Positions 1 to 12,159 of a DNA stretch of 64,000 bases are shown one piece after another. The notes under the pieces are model-generated. The model ran no database searches. It had not been told where the DNA came from and saw only the letters and a list, made by a program, of their open reading frames with translations. The stretch lies in the NCBI RefSeq assembly GCF_011493005.1, contig NZ_CP049156.1, forward strand, positions 2,170,001-2,234,000, in the 5' to 3' direction. The position numbers and the translations under genes are program-made. The DNA is from Caballeronia sp. SBC1. Lineage in GTDB: Bacteria; Pseudomonadota; Gammaproteobacteria; Burkholderiales; Burkholderiaceae. The stretch's first letter is position 1, and each line of letters begins with the position of its first letter.

Positions 1-2157
1 CGCGCGACGATTGTCCAGAGCATCGACGAACAGGGCAAGCTCACTCCCGAGCTGCGCGCAGCCGTTGAAGGCGCCAACAGCAAGCAGGTCCTCGAAGATC
101 TGTATCTCCCCTATAAACCGAAGCGCCGCACGCGCGCGCAGATCGCCCGCGAAGCCGGCCTGCAGCCGCTCGCCGACGCCCTACTCGCCGACCCGACGCT
201 CGATCCGCAAACAGAAGCCGCGCGTTACGTGGATGCCGAAAAAGGGGTCGCCGACACCAAGGCCGCGCTCGATGGCGCCCGCGACATCCTCTCGGAACAG
301 TTCGGCGAAACGGCGGAAATTCTCGGTAAGGTTCGCGACTACTTGTTCAAGCAAGGCAGCGTGATTTCGACCGTTGTGGAAGGGAAAGAAACCGAGGAAG
401 GCGAGAAATTCCGCGACTACTACGACTACTCGGAAACCATCCGCACCGTCCCGTCGCACCGGGCGCTCGCGCTATTTCGCGGGCGCAACGCAGGCGTATT
501 GATGGTCAAGCTGGGCTTGGGCGAAGAGCTCGACGCGCAAGTGCCGCATCCAGGTGAAACGCTGATCGCACGCCACGTAGGTATCGCGAACCAGGGCCGG
601 CCGGCCGATAAATGGCTCTCGGACGTATGCCGCTGGTGCTGGCGCGTCAAGGTCCAGCCGAATATCGAAAATGATTTGCTGACGAATTTGCGCGAAGAAG
701 CCGAAGCTGAGGCCATCCGCGTATTTGCACGCAACCTGAAAGATCTTTTGCTTGCCGCTCCGGCAGGTCCGAAAGCCGTGATCGGCCTCGATCCCGGCAT
801 GCGTACCGGCGTAAAGGTGGCCGTGGTCGATCGCACCGGAAAGCTGCTCGCCACCGACGTGATTTACCCGCACGAGCCACGTCGCGACTGGGACGGCTCG
901 CTCGCCAAGCTCGCGCGAATCGCCGCGCAGACGCAGGCCGAGTTGATCAGTATTGGCAATGGCACGGCGTCGCGTGAGACCGACAAGCTCGCGAGCGAAT
1001 TGATCGCGAAACATCCGGAACTGAAGCTGCAGAAGATCGTGGTGTCGGAAGCGGGCGCATCGATTTATTCGGCATCCGAACTGGCATCGAAGGAATTTCC
1101 TGACCTCGATGTCACGCTGCGCGGCGCGGTATCCATCGCGCGCCGGCTGCAGGATCCGCTCGCGGAACTCGTCAAGATTGATCCGAAAGCGATCGGTGTG
1201 GGCCAGTATCAGCACGACGTCAATCAACGCGACCTCGCCCGCTCGCTCGACGCGGTGGTTGAAGATTGCGTGAACGCGGTCGGCGTGGACGCCAATACCG
1301 CATCGGTTGCATTGCTTGCGCGCGTGTCCGGATTGAACGCTACGCTGGCGCGCAATATTGTCGATTTCCGCGACGCCAACGGCCCGTTTGCATCGCGTGA
1401 TCAACTGAAGAAAGTGCCCCGTCTCGGCGATAAAACCTTCGAGCAAGCCGCCGGATTCCTGCGCATCAACAACGGCGTGAATCCGCTGGACCGCTCGTCG
1501 GTGCACCCGGAAGCGTATCCGGTGGTTGAACGGATCCTGGCCAAGATCAAGAAGCACGCCGCCGACGTAATGGGCAAGCGCGAAGCCTTGGCGGGCTTAT
1601 CGCCGGCAGAATTCGTCGACGAACGGTTCGGTCTGCCCACCGTGCGCGACATCCTCGCGGAGCTGGAAAAGCCGGGCCGCGATCCGCGTCCGGAGTTCAA
1701 GACTGCCACGTTCCGCGATGGCGTCGAGAAACTCTCCGATCTCACGCCGGGAATGATTCTCGAAGGCGTGGTCACGAACGTCGCAGCGTTTGGTGCGTTC
1801 GTGGATATCGGCGTGCATCAGGATGGATTGGTGCACGTATCGGCGATGTCGACAAAGTTCATCAAGGACCCGCACGAGGTCGTCAAGGCCGGTCAGGTGG
1901 TGAAGGTGAAGGTGCTGGAGACGGACGTGAAGCGCCAGCGGATTGCGCTGACCATGCGTCTGGACGATGACTTCGCCGCCGACGGCGGCCAGGCGCAACA
2001 ACCGCGACGCGGTGCGCAAGACCGTCGCGGTGGCGCGGGTGGCGGAGGAGGCAGTGCCCGCGATGTCCGGGGTAATAGCGGCGGCAATAGTGGCGGCAAG
2101 CGCGAACCGGAAACGGCCAGCGCGATGGCGGCGGCGTTCGCCAAGCTGAAGAAGTAA
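1..2157 (+). CDS. tex: Tex, RNA-binding transcription accessory protein (5' end outside window)
   Basis: The reading frame is open from the first base, so the start codon and N-terminus lie upstream; about 718 residues are visible. In order it shows the end of the helical N-terminal region, a YqgF-like RNase H fold ([10 protein letters not shown] near nt 785), tandem helix-hairpin-helix segments (around nt 1310-1480) and an S1 RNA-binding domain ([18 protein letters not shown] near nt 1760-1820). The last 60 or so residues form an Arg/Gly/Ser-rich disordered tail typical of many proteobacterial Tex proteins. Tex is a conserved nucleic-acid-binding protein linked to transcription and toxin expression; its exact activity is not defined here. 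It is convergent with kup and ends at a strong shared terminator. Assignment is secure from domain order. Confidence 0.95.
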   Translation, partial: RATIVQSIDEQGKLTPELRAAVEGANSKQVLEDLYLPYKPKRRTRAQIAREAGLQPLADALLADPTLDPQTEAARYVDAEKGVADTKAALDGARDILSEQFGETAEILGKVRDYLFKQGSVISTVVEGKETEEGEKFRDYYDYSETIRTVPSHRALALFRGRNAGVLMVKLGLGEELDAQVPHPGETLIARHVGIANQGRPADKWLSDVCRWCWRVKVQPNIENDLLTNLREEAEAEAIRVFARNLKDLLLAAPAGPKAVIGLDPGMRTGVKVAVVDRTGKLLATDVIYPHEPRRDWDGSLAKLARIAAQTQAELISIGNGTASRETDKLASELIAKHPELKLQKIVVSEAGASIYSASELASKEFPDLDVTLRGAVSIARRLQDPLAELVKIDPKAIGVGQYQHDVNQRDLARSLDAVVEDCVNAVGVDANTASVALLARVSGLNATLARNIVDFRDANGPFASRDQLKKVPRLGDKTFEQAAGFLRINNGVNPLDRSSVHPEAYPVVERILAKIKKHAADVMGKREALAGLSPAEFVDERFGLPTVRDILAELEKPGRDPRPEFKTATFRDGVEKLSDLTPGMILEGVVTNVAAFGAFVDIGVHQDGLVHVSAMSTKFIKDPHEVVKAGQVVKVKVLETDVKRQRIALTMRLDDDFAADGGQAQQPRRGAQDRRGGAGGGGGSARDVRGNSGGNSGGKREPETASAMAAAFAKLKK

Positions 2158-2180
2158 ACGAGCGATACGGCTCGATAGAA

Positions 2181-2216
2181 AAGAAAACGGCCCGTCTTGC
2201 GACGGGCCGTTTTCTT
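2181..2216. terminator. Bidirectional terminator between tex and kup
   Basis: Perfect 16-bp inverted repeat (2181-2196 with 2201-2216) around a TTGC loop, with an A-rich left flank and a T-rich right flank, so it can act as an intrinsic terminator in both directions. It sits between the convergent tex and kup genes. Confidence 0.92.
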
Positions 2217-2261
2217 TTTAGCTACCTTAACAAGTGTGAATTGGCCTGAGACACACGACCA

Positions 2262-4154
2262 TCAAATCTCGATCTTCGTCCCCAACTCGACTACCCGGTT
2301 CGCGGGAATACTGAAGAAGTCGGTCGGCTTGGCGGCATTCTGATGCATCCACGCAAACACCCGTTCGCGCCACACCGACATACCCGGCAACTGCGTCGGC
2401 ACCACCGTTTCACGGGCCATGAAGAACGACGTATCCATGAGTTCGAACGTCATGTCATGGGTACGGCCGATCTCGTTCAGCACCGCCTTCACGTCGGGCG
2501 TTTCGTTGAACCCGTACTGCGCCTTCACGAGAAAAAGCCCGCCGCCCGCGTCCTTCACTTCCACGCGCTTGTCATCGTCGACATACGGCACATCGCGCGT
2601 AACGAAATTCAGGAAGATGGTCCGTTCATGCAGGACCTTGTTGTGCTTCAGGTTGTGCAACAGGCTAACGGGCACGAGCGTGTCGTTGCCGGTCAGATAG
2701 ATTGCGGTACCCGACACCCGGTGCGGCGGATGCGCGAGCAGTCCCTGCAGGAACGGCATCAACGGAATACCGTCGGCGGCGGTCCGGTCCTTCACGATCA
2801 TGCGGCCCTTGAACCACGTCATCAGCAAGAAAAACAGCACGCCGCCAATACCCAGCGGCAGCCAGCCGCCCTGCTCGATCTTAAGCAAGCTCGCGCCGAA
2901 GAACCCGACATCGACGATAAAAAACACGCTGATGATCGCGCCCACCAGAAACTTGTTCCAGCCCCACAGCTTGGTCATCACAACCGATGCAAGAATGGTC
3001 GTGACCAGCATGGTCGCGGTGACGGCAAGCCCGTATGCGGCCGCGAGATTCTCGGAGCTTTTGAAGCCGATCACAATGCACAGGATCACGAACAACAGCA
3101 TCCAGTTCACGACCGGAATATAGATCTGCCCGATCGCCAGATCCGACGTATGCAGGATCTTCATGCGTGGCACGTAGCCAAGCTGGATTGCCTGGCTCGT
3201 AAGCGAATACGCGCCTGAAATGACAGCCTGCGATGCGATCACGGTCGCTACAGTCGACAGGATCACCAAAGGCAAGAGAGCCCATTGCGGCGCCAGGAGA
3301 AAGAACGGACTTTCGGCGGCTTCCGGCGAGTGCATCAGCAACGCACCCTGGCCGAAATAATTAAGTACCAGCGACGGCATGACGAGGCCATACCACGCGT
3401 AGCGAATGGGCTTGGCGCCGAAGTGCCCCATATCGGCATACAGCGCTTCTGCGCCGGTCAGCACCAGCACCACCGACCCAAGCACGATATACGCCTGCAG
3501 CACGTGGGCAGCCATGAACGAAAACGCGTAATACGGATTCAGCGCGATCAGCACGCGTGGCATTTGCACGATGTGATACACGCCAAGCACGGCCAGCGTC
3601 AGGAACCACAATCCCATGATCGGGCCAAAGAGCTTGCCGACCACCGACGTACCGCGGCGCTGTATCCAGAAAAGCATCACGAGAATAACGATGGTAATGG
3701 GGATCACCCATTCAGAAAGCGCTGGCGAGACGATTTCCAACCCTTCCACAGCCGAAATCACCGACATGGCCGGTGTAATGACAGCATCGCCGTAAAACAT
3801 GCATGCGCCGAAAATGCCAAGCATCATCAGCACGCCGGTTGCACGTCCCGACCCCTTCAATGTGCGTAACGCAAGTGTCATCAGCGCAAGCACCCCGCCT
3901 TCGCCGTTGTTGTCGGCGCGCATCACGAAGAGCACGTACTTGATGGAGACCACGATCATGATCGCCCAGAACAACAGCGAGATAACCCCGAGGATGGAGG
4001 CTTCGCTCAGTTCAATGCCGTGGGATTTACTGAAGGCCTCTTTCAACGCGTACAGCGGGCTGGTGCCGATATCGCCGAACACTACGCCAATTGCAGCAAG
4101 TGCCAAGGCAGGTAGCGGCTGTTTGCGCTCGTGCGCGTGAGTCAATTTGTTCAT
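2262..4154 (-). CDS. kup: Kup family low-affinity potassium uptake protein
   Basis: A 630-residue inner-membrane protein, the normal length for Kup/KUP/HAK transporters. The diagnostic [10 protein letters not shown] segment at residues 26-35 begins the first membrane helix. About twelve hydrophobic segments follow to roughly residue 460, and a cytoplasmic C-terminal region of about 170 residues ends the protein. Kup imports K+, probably by H+ symport, and matters at low pH. The ATG at 4154 opens directly on the family's N-terminal MNKLTH...-type sequence; no strong Shine-Dalgarno is visible. It is transcribed alone: a terminator for the preceding gene lies upstream and a bidirectional terminator downstream. 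Confidence 0.95.
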   Translation of the reverse strand: MNKLTHAHERKQPLPALALAAIGVVFGDIGTSPLYALKEAFSKSHGIELSEASILGVISLLFWAIMIVVSIKYVLFVMRADNNGEGGVLALMTLALRTLKGSGRATGVLMMLGIFGACMFYGDAVITPAMSVISAVEGLEIVSPALSEWVIPITIVILVMLFWIQRRGTSVVGKLFGPIMGLWFLTLAVLGVYHIVQMPRVLIALNPYYAFSFMAAHVLQAYIVLGSVVLVLTGAEALYADMGHFGAKPIRYAWYGLVMPSLVLNYFGQGALLMHSPEAAESPFFLLAPQWALLPLVILSTVATVIASQAVISGAYSLTSQAIQLGYVPRMKILHTSDLAIGQIYIPVVNWMLLFVILCIVIGFKSSENLAAAYGLAVTATMLVTTILASVVMTKLWGWNKFLVGAIISVFFIVDVGFFGASLLKIEQGGWLPLGIGGVLFFLLMTWFKGRMIVKDRTAADGIPLMPFLQGLLAHPPHRVSGTAIYLTGNDTLVPVSLLHNLKHNKVLHERTIFLNFVTRDVPYVDDDKRVEVKDAGGGLFLVKAQYGFNETPDVKAVLNEIGRTHDMTFELMDTSFFMARETVVPTQLPGMSVWRERVFAWMHQNAAKPTDFFSIPANRVVELGTKIEI

Positions 4155-4461
4155 AAACGCGGGAAGCCGTCCGAAGCGGAAAAAACGAACGCCATTCTAA
4201 CGTTGCGTGCGGCGCCCGACCGGCCTGTTGCGATACCGCTACGACCGGAGCGAGACGGCAGTTTAGCATTGCAGCAAAGCTAGGAAGGTGCATGTAAGGT
4301 GCTTTCCGGCTTTAACCGACGATACGCAAAAAAACGCCGCTCGATCGCACCGGAAAGGCGAATCGAACGGCGTTTCAATTTCAGTTTCGTTCTGCTGCGT
4401 AACCACTGATCGTTCAAGTGAACCGATCACGCGCACGATTCAAATAAGCTCAGGACTTGAA
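4155..4461. other. Spacer upstream of kup
   Basis: A 307-base gap between the start of kup and the end of the phosphoribosyltransferase gene. It holds the terminator of the latter (4332-4374) and must contain the kup promoter. I could not pick a convincing -35/-10 pair, and I see no coding signal. Confidence 0.6.
4332..4374 (-). terminator. Intrinsic terminator of the phosphoribosyltransferase gene
   Basis: Inverted repeat 4332-4345 with 4361-4374 (14 bp, one non-Watson-Crick position). Read on the minus strand it is followed by a run of seven T residues, the classic intrinsic terminator form, roughly 90 bases after the stop codon. Confidence 0.85.
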
Positions 4462-5022
4462 TCAGTTGCGCTCGTCCTGGACGCCGCGCTTGATCCAGGC
4501 ACCGAGGTTGTGCGGGCGGACCGTGTCCCACTCTTCGAATGGTTGATGAATCCACGGGTTCGTTTCGAGAAACTGCACGTGGTAGTCGGGCTTTACTTTG
4601 GAGCAGCCCTTGTACCAAAGCACGGCCGAACGCACTGCCGTAACCGCGGGATAACGCTCTTTCAGATGCTGCTGCACGCGCGAAAGCGTCACCCCGGAAT
4701 CGACGAGGTCGTCTACGAGCAGCACATTGCCAGACAGCTCGCCGCGCGTCATGGTGATGTATTGCCCGATATCGAGTGTGCCCTGCTCCGTGCCGGCTGC
4801 CTCGCGATACGAACTCGTCGCCAGGATGGCAAGCGGCAGGTCATAGATGCGCGAAAGCTGGTCACCGACCCGCAGGCCGCCACGCGCAAGGCACAGGATA
4901 TTGTCGAACTTCCAGCCCGAGTCATGCACGGAGAGCGCGAGCAGTTCGATCAGCCGGTGATATTCGTCCCAGCCTACCCATAGATTCCGGTCGTCGTTGC
5001 GCGGATCTTTCATCGCGATCAT
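4462..5022 (-). CDS. Purine-type phosphoribosyltransferase
   Basis: A 186-residue type I phosphoribosyltransferase. The PRPP-binding loop LLVDDLVDSG is at residues 101-110, and CLARGGL (44-50) is the usual PPi loop. The family moves a ribose-phosphate from PRPP to a purine base in salvage; the specific base (xanthine, guanine or hypoxanthine) cannot be read from the sequence. The ATG at 5022 is preferred because AAAGAG lies seven bases upstream; an in-frame start at 5097 would run through the purA terminator hairpin. It is immediately downstream of purA on the same strand but separated by a terminator, which fits a loosely linked purine cluster. Confidence 0.88.
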   Translation of the reverse strand: MIAMKDPRNDDRNLWVGWDEYHRLIELLALSVHDSGWKFDNILCLARGGLRVGDQLSRIYDLPLAILATSSYREAAGTEQGTLDIGQYITMTRGELSGNVLLVDDLVDSGVTLSRVQQHLKERYPAVTAVRSAVLWYKGCSKVKPDYHVQFLETNPWIHQPFEEWDTVRPHNLGAWIKRGVQDERN

Positions 5023-5072
5023 GGTGAAACTCTTTTCAATATGTACAGCTATGTACGTCTGTTGAATATGCA

Positions 5073-5100
5073 AAAGTGGCCGCTGATTCGCGGCCACTTT
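5073..5100 (-). terminator. Intrinsic terminator of purA
   Basis: An 11-bp perfect stem (5073-5083 with 5090-5100) with a 6-base loop, followed on the minus strand by a short T run. It lies about 25 bases after the purA stop codon. Confidence 0.85.
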
Positions 5101-5125
5101 CGTCGTTGCTACACGTCCGGGTTAC

Positions 5126-6502
<1,377 letters not shown>

Positions 6503-6646
6503 TTACCTATGTTCGCGGAAGGTTCCGAGTTTTTCCCGGTATTTGCGAACGCGTATTGATTTTGCATCGATTGGATCTGGCGGAGGTTTTGTCTGCGCTT
6601 TACCGCTGTGTACCGATAAAAAACGCACCGGCAAACCGGAAAACCG

Positions 6647-7798
6647 CTAGGAACGGGCCTCTACAACCCACTTTCCATCCCGCTCGACCAGCACGCGGTC
6701 GAACGCGAACTCGTCGAGATCATGGTCGTGTCCCGGCAACGCCTGAATCACCACTTCGCCCGCATCGCGCAATTGCGCAACCGCCGCGAGCAGCGGTTCG
6801 TCATGCTTCCACGGGGCGAGGACCGCGCTTCCGCGGGCATCGACGGGAGAAATACGCGCGACTTCGCGCAGGTCGAGCGAAAAACCCGTTGCCGGACGCG
6901 CACGGCCGTAGGCCAGGCCCACGTCGTCGTAACGGCCGCCCCGCGCCACCGCGTTCGGCACACCGTCAACATACGCCGAGAACATCACGCCGCTGTGGTA
7001 CGCGTAACCGCGCAGATCGGCGAGATCGATCATCAGCTCGGCTCCGTTCGCTTGCCCAGCGAGGAATGCGAGGTCGTCTAGTGCCCGGCCGATCACCGGA
7101 AGATTCGGTAGCCGGGCCCGCGCTTCGTCGAGCACGGAAGCGTCGCCGTACAGCGAAGGCAATGCGCGCAACGCGTCCCGGGTGACATCGCCGAGCTTGG
7201 CCGTGAGTTCGTTCAGGCGCGGTACATCCTTCGCACCGAGCGCGTCGAACAGCGCTTCACCGAGCGACGCCGCAGCCGGTTCCAGGTCCAGCAACGCCGA
7301 CAAAACACCCGCGTGGCACAGGTCGAGGCGCACTTTATCGAGGCCGCTCAAACGCAGTGAGTCCAGCATCAGTTGCTGGATCTCGAGATCCGCTTCCAGT
7401 CCCGCATGGCCGTAGATTTCGGCGCCGATCTGGATCTGCTCGCGCGTAGCGTGCAGACCGCGCGGGCGCGTATGCAGCACATTGCCCGCGTAACACAGGC
7501 GCGTCACACCCTGCCGATTCAGCAAATGCGCGTCGATACGCGAGACCTGCGGCGTTATGTCCGCACGCAAGCCGAGCGTACGGCCGGACAATTGATCGAC
7601 GAGTTTGAACGTTCGGAGGTTCAGGTCGCTGCCGCCGCTGGTGAGCAACGACTCGAGGTACTCGAGCATGGGCGGCATGACAAGTTCATAGCCGTACGAA
7701 CGAAAACGGTCGAGCAGCCGGCGGCGCAATTCTTCAATCTTGCGAGCCTCGGACGGCAAGACGTCGGCAATATTCTCGGGAAGTAACCAGGTGGACAT
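6647..7798 (-). CDS. hisZ: ATP phosphoribosyltransferase regulatory subunit HisZ
   Basis: A 383-residue class II aminoacyl-tRNA-synthetase-like protein with the HisZ arrangement: [13 protein letters not shown], then a motif-2 region around [15 protein letters not shown]. It lacks the C-terminal anticodon-binding domain of a true HisRS. HisZ activates and regulates the short HisG form in the first step of histidine synthesis and does not charge tRNA. The ATG at 7798 has an AGGAAA ribosome-binding site; upstream in-frame starts add an unrelated 20 residues. Its place between the HflKC genes and purA, away from a his operon, is known in betaproteobacteria. A genuine hisS also lies in this window. 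Confidence 0.93.
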   Translation of the reverse strand: MSTWLLPENIADVLPSEARKIEELRRRLLDRFRSYGYELVMPPMLEYLESLLTSGGSDLNLRTFKLVDQLSGRTLGLRADITPQVSRIDAHLLNRQGVTRLCYAGNVLHTRPRGLHATREQIQIGAEIYGHAGLEADLEIQQLMLDSLRLSGLDKVRLDLCHAGVLSALLDLEPAAASLGEALFDALGAKDVPRLNELTAKLGDVTRDALRALPSLYGDASVLDEARARLPNLPVIGRALDDLAFLAGQANGAELMIDLADLRGYAYHSGVMFSAYVDGVPNAVARGGRYDDVGLAYGRARPATGFSLDLREVARISPVDARGSAVLAPWKHDEPLLAAVAQLRDAGEVVIQALPGHDHDLDEFAFDRVLVERDGKWVVEARS

Positions 7799-7937
7799 CA
7801 GTGCGTTTCCTACGGAGCGTTTGAGCGCGGCAAAGATGATTGCCGCGGGTGTGCGCAAGCTTTGAGTCTATGGGCGACAGGAGATTACACGTCGGCCCGC
7901 TTTGAATTTTCGGGGTGCAAGCGTCACCTTGCAAGCG

Positions 7938-8129
7938 TCACGTGGCGATAATCAGCAGGATAACGCCAAGCACCATGGCGATCAGCCCACCGATACGAAT
8001 CTGGTGCGGCGGCCGTTGCGCGATCCGGCGGAACGTGTCGCGCCAGGAGTTAGGGAAGACGAACGGAAACATCCCCTCAATAATCAGCATCAACGCAATC
8101 GCGAGCAGTAACGATGCAGCCATATCCAT
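7938..8129 (-). CDS. DUF2065 small membrane protein (YjeT-like)
   Basis: A 63-residue protein with two hydrophobic helices (about residues 4-22 and 43-62) separated by a short basic loop containing WRDTFRRIAQ. This is the DUF2065/YjeT pattern. In enterobacteria yjeT lies between hflC and purA, and the same neighbourhood is kept here, which supports the call. Function is unknown; the context suggests an accessory role near the HflKC complex, which is inference. The start is either the ATG at 8129 or the ATG two codons inside it at 8123. A longer frame exists upstream but would overlap the end of hflC, and nothing supports it. Confidence 0.8.
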   Translation of the reverse strand: MDMAASLLLAIALMLIIEGMFPFVFPNSWRDTFRRIAQRPPHQIRIGGLIAMVLGVILLIIAT

Positions 8130-8172
8130 TCGATTGAAAGCGTCGCGGCTCTCGCCGCGACGCATGGACAAC

Positions 8173-9087
8173 TCAGCGCTTGCGCGCGAGCGCCGGGGTG
8201 GTGGCATCGGCGCCGCTCGGTGCAGCACCATTCGGGCTGCGCATGAAGCGGAAGAAATCGCTGCTCGGATCGACGACCATCACGTCGCCAGCATTGAAGG
8301 TCTTTTTATACGCTTCAAGGCTTTGATAGAACTGGTAGAACTGCGGATCGACGCTGTATGCATCGGCGGCAATGGACGCAGCTTTTCCATCGCCCTCACC
8401 CTTGATGGTCTGCGCTTCCTTGTAGGCATCGGCAAGAATGGCTTCCTGCTGGCGCTCCGCGCTCGCTTTCAGCGCATCCGCGTCGGCCGTTCCCTTCGCA
8501 CGTTCCTCGGTCGCCGCTTGCTGGCGCGCCGCGATCATGCGTTTGTAGACCGAATCGGCCACCGCCGGCGGAAAGTCGATGCGTGTCAGTTGCAGGTCGA
8601 CAAGTTCCACGCCGAACGCGGCTGCCGGCTGCTCGATCGCCTTCTGCGCTTCGGTCGCAATAGCTTGCTGCTCACCGAGCACATCCGTCAGCGAACGCTT
8701 GGTAAACGACGACGTCAACGCCGTACGCGTGAGCGCGGCCAGCTGGTCCTGCGCCGTCTGCGTGTTCTTCTCGTTGCTTTCGAACAGCTTGAGCGGATCG
8801 GCCACCCGATACTTGATGACCGTATTCACGATCACCTCATTCTTGTCCGACGTATTGAAGCGATCCGAGCCTGCTTCGTCGAGCGTAAGCGTACGGGTGT
8901 CGATCAGCGTCAGCGTCTGGAACGGCGGCGGCAACTTGAAATGAAGGCCGGGCGTGACGAGCGTGGGCGTACCGCCGCCATGTGCGGACACGACCCCCGC
9001 GTGGCGTTCGTCGACCACGAACATCATGGACGAGCCGATGAACAACACGACTACCACGGCAACAACAAGCGCAATAATTCGATTCAT
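8173..9087 (-). CDS. hflC: HflC, SPFH-domain regulator of FtsH
   Basis: A 304-residue inner-membrane protein: an N-terminal membrane helix (about 4-22) followed by an SPFH/Band 7 domain beginning near VVDERHAGVV, then a coiled-coil region rich in Ala, Glu and Lys. It forms the large periplasmic HflKC cage around FtsH and restrains its proteolysis. The ATG at 9087 is chosen because GAGGAG lies just upstream and overlaps the hflK stop codon, so the two genes are translationally coupled. The C-terminal tail (GADATTPALARKR) is variable in the family. Confidence 0.95.
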   Translation of the reverse strand: MNRIIALVVAVVVVLFIGSSMMFVVDERHAGVVSAHGGGTPTLVTPGLHFKLPPPFQTLTLIDTRTLTLDEAGSDRFNTSDKNEVIVNTVIKYRVADPLKLFESNEKNTQTAQDQLAALTRTALTSSFTKRSLTDVLGEQQAIATEAQKAIEQPAAAFGVELVDLQLTRIDFPPAVADSVYKRMIAARQQAATEERAKGTADADALKASAERQQEAILADAYKEAQTIKGEGDGKAASIAADAYSVDPQFYQFYQSLEAYKKTFNAGDVMVVDPSSDFFRFMRSPNGAAPSGADATTPALARKR

Positions 9088-9098
9088 GATCGCGCTCC

Positions 9099-10565
9099 TC
9101 ATTGCGTGTCGTCTTCGCGCGAACGCGAACGGAACGCATCGCGCGAGCGCAACGGGTCACTCGATGACTGAGCGGCTGCACCCGAGGCAGCAGCAGAAGC
9201 TGCAGCGCTGGCGGGAGCGGCGGACTGCGCAGTCACGGCCGAAGCCGCCGATGCGCTTTCGGCACGTGCATCCTGCGTGATCGAGCCTCCAATCACGCCG
9301 GCAGGCGCGGCGCCCACCGGTTGATTCGCGCCCGAAGGCGCCGTCCCTGGTGCGACGCCCGACGCGCCCGACGCTGCAGCGGCTGCGTTCTGGCGGTTTG
9401 CATCGACGAGCTTGTCGAGCGGCAAATACACCACGTTGTTCGAGCTCTTGCTGTCGACGAACACCTTCGTCGCACGCGAATAGATCTGCTGCATTGTGTC
9501 CAGATACATGCGTTGACGAATCACTGCCGGCGCCTTCGAATATTCTGCGTAGACCTGCTTGAAGCGCTCGGCATTGCCTTGCGCCTGCGAAACGACCCGG
9601 TTGCTATAGCCCTTCGCGTCGTCAATCATGCGCGCCGCGTCGGTCTTCGCGCGCGGCAACAGTTGATCTGCGTAGGCTTTCGCGGTGTCGACCGCGCGCT
9701 CGTTGTCCTGGCGCACCTTCGCGGCATCTTCAAACGCGGGCTGCACCTGCGCCGGCACTTGCACGCTCTCGATGGTCACGCCCGTCACCTGCAAGCCCGT
9801 CTTATACAAATCGAGCGATGCCTGGATGGCGTCGACCAGCTTTGCGCGCAATGCTTCGCGATCCTTGAAAAGCAGGTCGTCGGTGCTTTGCGTACCCGCG
9901 ATCTCGCGAATTGCGGCTTGCGCCGATTCCGTCACGTTCTGATCAGGATCGACATTGCGGAACAGGTAGTCAGTCGCCGATTTGATCTGATATTGCACGG
10001 CAAAGCGCACGTCGACGATATCTGCGTCGTGCGTCAGCAGCGACGCGTCACGAACATTGGCCTGGGTCACGGTGTTGTTGCGCCCGACTTCGACCGAACG
10101 AATCTGCGACGTATTGACGATCTCGTGCGACTCGAACGGATACGGAAGACGCCAGTGAATGCCCGCATCCGCCGACTCTTCATACTTTCCGAAGCGCGAC
10201 ACAACGCCCACATTGCCGTCCTGTACGACGAATACGCCGCTGCCCAGATAGATCGCAATCAACACGCCGATAACAATGCCCATGCCGATCTTCGCGCCCC
10301 GGCCGTTATCAGCACGCGGACCGCCGCCTGCCGGTTTCTTGCCGAACAAGCCCGCAAGCTTCTTGTTGAAGTCGCGCCACATTTCGTCGAGATCCGGCGG
10401 GCCTTCACCATCCTTGTCCTTCGATGGCCGCTTGGGATCCTGTGGACGCTTCTGGTCCTGGCTTTTAGCGTCGCCATTGCCGTCGCCCCGCCCCCAGCGC
10501 GGATCGTTGATCGAAAAGACGGCATGCGAAAGCTGCCGGTTACTCCGCTCGTTGTAGTCGTTCAC
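9099..10565 (-). CDS. hflK: HflK, SPFH-domain partner of HflC
   Basis: About 488 residues. A cytoplasmic N-terminal stretch rich in Pro, Lys, Arg and Gly precedes a membrane helix (IGMGIVIGVLIAIYLGSGVF), then a Band 7 domain and coiled coils (VDTAKAYADQ, GNAERFKQVYAEY). The tail is Ala/Ser/Gln-rich and ends in an Arg/Asp/Ser cluster. It acts with HflC to control FtsH. Two starts are possible: an ATG at 10580 with no clear Shine-Dalgarno, or the GTG at 10565 (VNDYNERS), which has GGTGA eight bases upstream. I prefer the GTG. It follows hflX by about 45 bases. Confidence 0.93.
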   Translation of the reverse strand: MNDYNERSNRQLSHAVFSINDPRWGRGDGNGDAKSQDQKRPQDPKRPSKDKDGEGPPDLDEMWRDFNKKLAGLFGKKPAGGGPRADNGRGAKIGMGIVIGVLIAIYLGSGVFVVQDGNVGVVSRFGKYEESADAGIHWRLPYPFESHEIVNTSQIRSVEVGRNNTVTQANVRDASLLTHDADIVDVRFAVQYQIKSATDYLFRNVDPDQNVTESAQAAIREIAGTQSTDDLLFKDREALRAKLVDAIQASLDLYKTGLQVTGVTIESVQVPAQVQPAFEDAAKVRQDNERAVDTAKAYADQLLPRAKTDAARMIDDAKGYSNRVVSQAQGNAERFKQVYAEYSKAPAVIRQRMYLDTMQQIYSRATKVFVDSKSSNNVVYLPLDKLVDANRQNAAAAASGASGVAPGTAPSGANQPVGAAPAGVIGGSITQDARAESASAASAVTAQSAAPASAAASAAASGAAAQSSSDPLRSRDAFRSRSREDDTQ

Positions 10566-10612
10566 TCGGTGATTCACCATTAGACAGCCGGGTCAATGCA
10601 AATCGGAACAGA

Positions 10613-11893
10613 TCAGTGCCCGTGCTCGGGGACCTTGCGGTCATCACTTTCGTCGGCTGACCGGTGGTCTTCCGGTAGCGTGGTTCCGTCGTCGGATGTG
10701 CTATCCATGGACTCCGGCACGATTGTGCCGTCCGGAAGTTCCGTGTACTCGTTGTTATCTTTGGGTTCGGAAGCCGCAAATTCGGCGATTGCCAGGCGCA
10801 GCGCGTCGAGTCCCTGACCCGTTCGCGCGCTCAAAAAGACGCGCAAAATATTACCATACTCATCCCTTTCAACCGGATCGTTGCGGGCCGCGAGCTCAGG
10901 CACCGAATCAATCTTGTTGAAAACGAGGATTTGCGGAATGCCGTCGGCGCTAATGCTGCTCAGCACCTTGTTCACCTCGTCGATCTGGTCGAGCCGCACC
11001 ATGCTCGACGCATCCACCACGTGCAGTAACAAGTCCGCCTGAACGGTTTCTTCAAGCGTCGCACGAAAAGCCGCGACCAGCTGGTGAGGCAGGTCGCGAA
11101 TGAAGCCGACCGTATCCGACACCACGGCCTGCCCCGCTTCCTCACTGAGATAAACCCGGCGGGAGGTGGTGTCGAGCGTGGCGAACAACTGGTCCGCCGC
11201 GTAGGCCTGCGCTTTCGTCAACGCGTTGAACAGCGTCGACTTGCCCGCGTTCGTATAGCCGACTAGCGACACCGAGGTGGTCCGGTTGCGCTCGCGCTGA
11301 CGCCGTTGTGTGCCATGCTGGCGCCGCAATTTCATCAAGCGCGCCTTCAGCGCCTTTATCCGCTCGCCGATCAGCCGGCGATCAGTTTCAAGCTGCGTTT
11401 CACCCGGGCCGCGCAAGCCGATACCGCCCTTCTGCCGTTCAAGGTGAGTCCATGCGCGAATCAGGCGCGTGGACAAGTACTGGAGCTGTGCGAGTTCGAC
11501 CTGCAGCTTGCCTTCGTGACTGCGGGCACGCTGCGCGAAAATGTCGAGGATGAGACTGGTCCGGTCAATGACTCGCCGATCCAGCGCCGTTTCCAGATTG
11601 CGCTGCTGCGCGGGCGCCAAGGCATGATTAAAAATGACAAGTTCCACGTCGTTGGCTTCGCACGCGAGGCGCAGCTCTTCGACTTTGCCGCTGCCGACAA
11701 ACATCTTGGCATCGGGGCTGGAACGGCGACCGGTCAGGGTGACGGCGGGATGGGCACCCGCACTTTGTGCGAGCAGACTGAGTTCTTCGAGACTGGCGAC
11801 GAAATCGATTTTTCCGAAGTCGACACCTACAAGCGCTGCGTTGATCAAATCAATGTTTTCATTTTGAAGCGACCGGTGAATTAGCATGTTCAT
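10613..11893 (-). CDS. hflX: GTPase HflX
   Basis: A 426-residue GTPase. The N-terminal HflX domain contains GRRSSPDAKMFVGSGK. The G domain carries GYTNAGKSTLFNAL (G1), DTVGFIRDLPHQL (G3) and a VFNKID G4 motif. HflX binds the 50S subunit and rescues or splits stalled ribosomes, notably under heat stress. The last 55 or so residues are an acidic, Ser/Thr/Asp-rich extension beyond the G domain, so the protein is at the acidic-tailed end of the family. It follows hfq directly, the same order as in enterobacteria. Confidence 0.95.
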   Translation of the reverse strand: MNMLIHRSLQNENIDLINAALVGVDFGKIDFVASLEELSLLAQSAGAHPAVTLTGRRSSPDAKMFVGSGKVEELRLACEANDVELVIFNHALAPAQQRNLETALDRRVIDRTSLILDIFAQRARSHEGKLQVELAQLQYLSTRLIRAWTHLERQKGGIGLRGPGETQLETDRRLIGERIKALKARLMKLRRQHGTQRRQRERNRTTSVSLVGYTNAGKSTLFNALTKAQAYAADQLFATLDTTSRRVYLSEEAGQAVVSDTVGFIRDLPHQLVAAFRATLEETVQADLLLHVVDASSMVRLDQIDEVNKVLSSISADGIPQILVFNKIDSVPELAARNDPVERDEYGNILRVFLSARTGQGLDALRLAIAEFAASEPKDNNEYTELPDGTIVPESMDSTSDDGTTLPEDHRSADESDDRKVPEHGH

Positions 11894-11922
11894 TCATGCC
11901 GTGACACCGGGCGCAACGAGGT

Positions 11923-12159
11923 TTAGGGCGTCTCTGCATCCGGGTGGAAATTCACCGGACGCGCCGGCACGACCGTGGAAATGGCGTGCTTATAGACCAT
12001 CTGGGTAACCGTATTCCGGAGCAACACAACGTACTGGTCGAACGATTCAATATTGCCTTGCAGCTTGATGCCGTTGACCAGATAGATCGATACAGGCACG
12101 TGCTCTTTTCGCAGTGCGTTCAAAAACGGGTCTTGTAACAATTGCCCTTTGTTGCTCAT
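11923..12159 (-). CDS. hfq: RNA chaperone Hfq
   Basis: A 78-residue Sm-like protein, the compact form common in betaproteobacteria. It contains the Sm1 region ([20 protein letters not shown]) and the Sm2 signature near [11 protein letters not shown]. The hexamer brings small RNAs to target mRNAs. The ATG at 12159 has GGAG at correct spacing; upstream in-frame residues are not Hfq-like. It is the gene before hflX and follows der by about 150 bases. Confidence 0.97.

Noticed and set aside
472..1557. 361-codon open frame antisense to tex
   Set aside because: Shadow of a conserved gene; no ribosome-binding site or recognised domain.
7915..9171. 418-codon plus-strand frame over DUF2065 and hflC
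   Set aside because: Runs antisense to hflC and DUF2065; the encoded sequence is Arg/Leu-rich without motifs.
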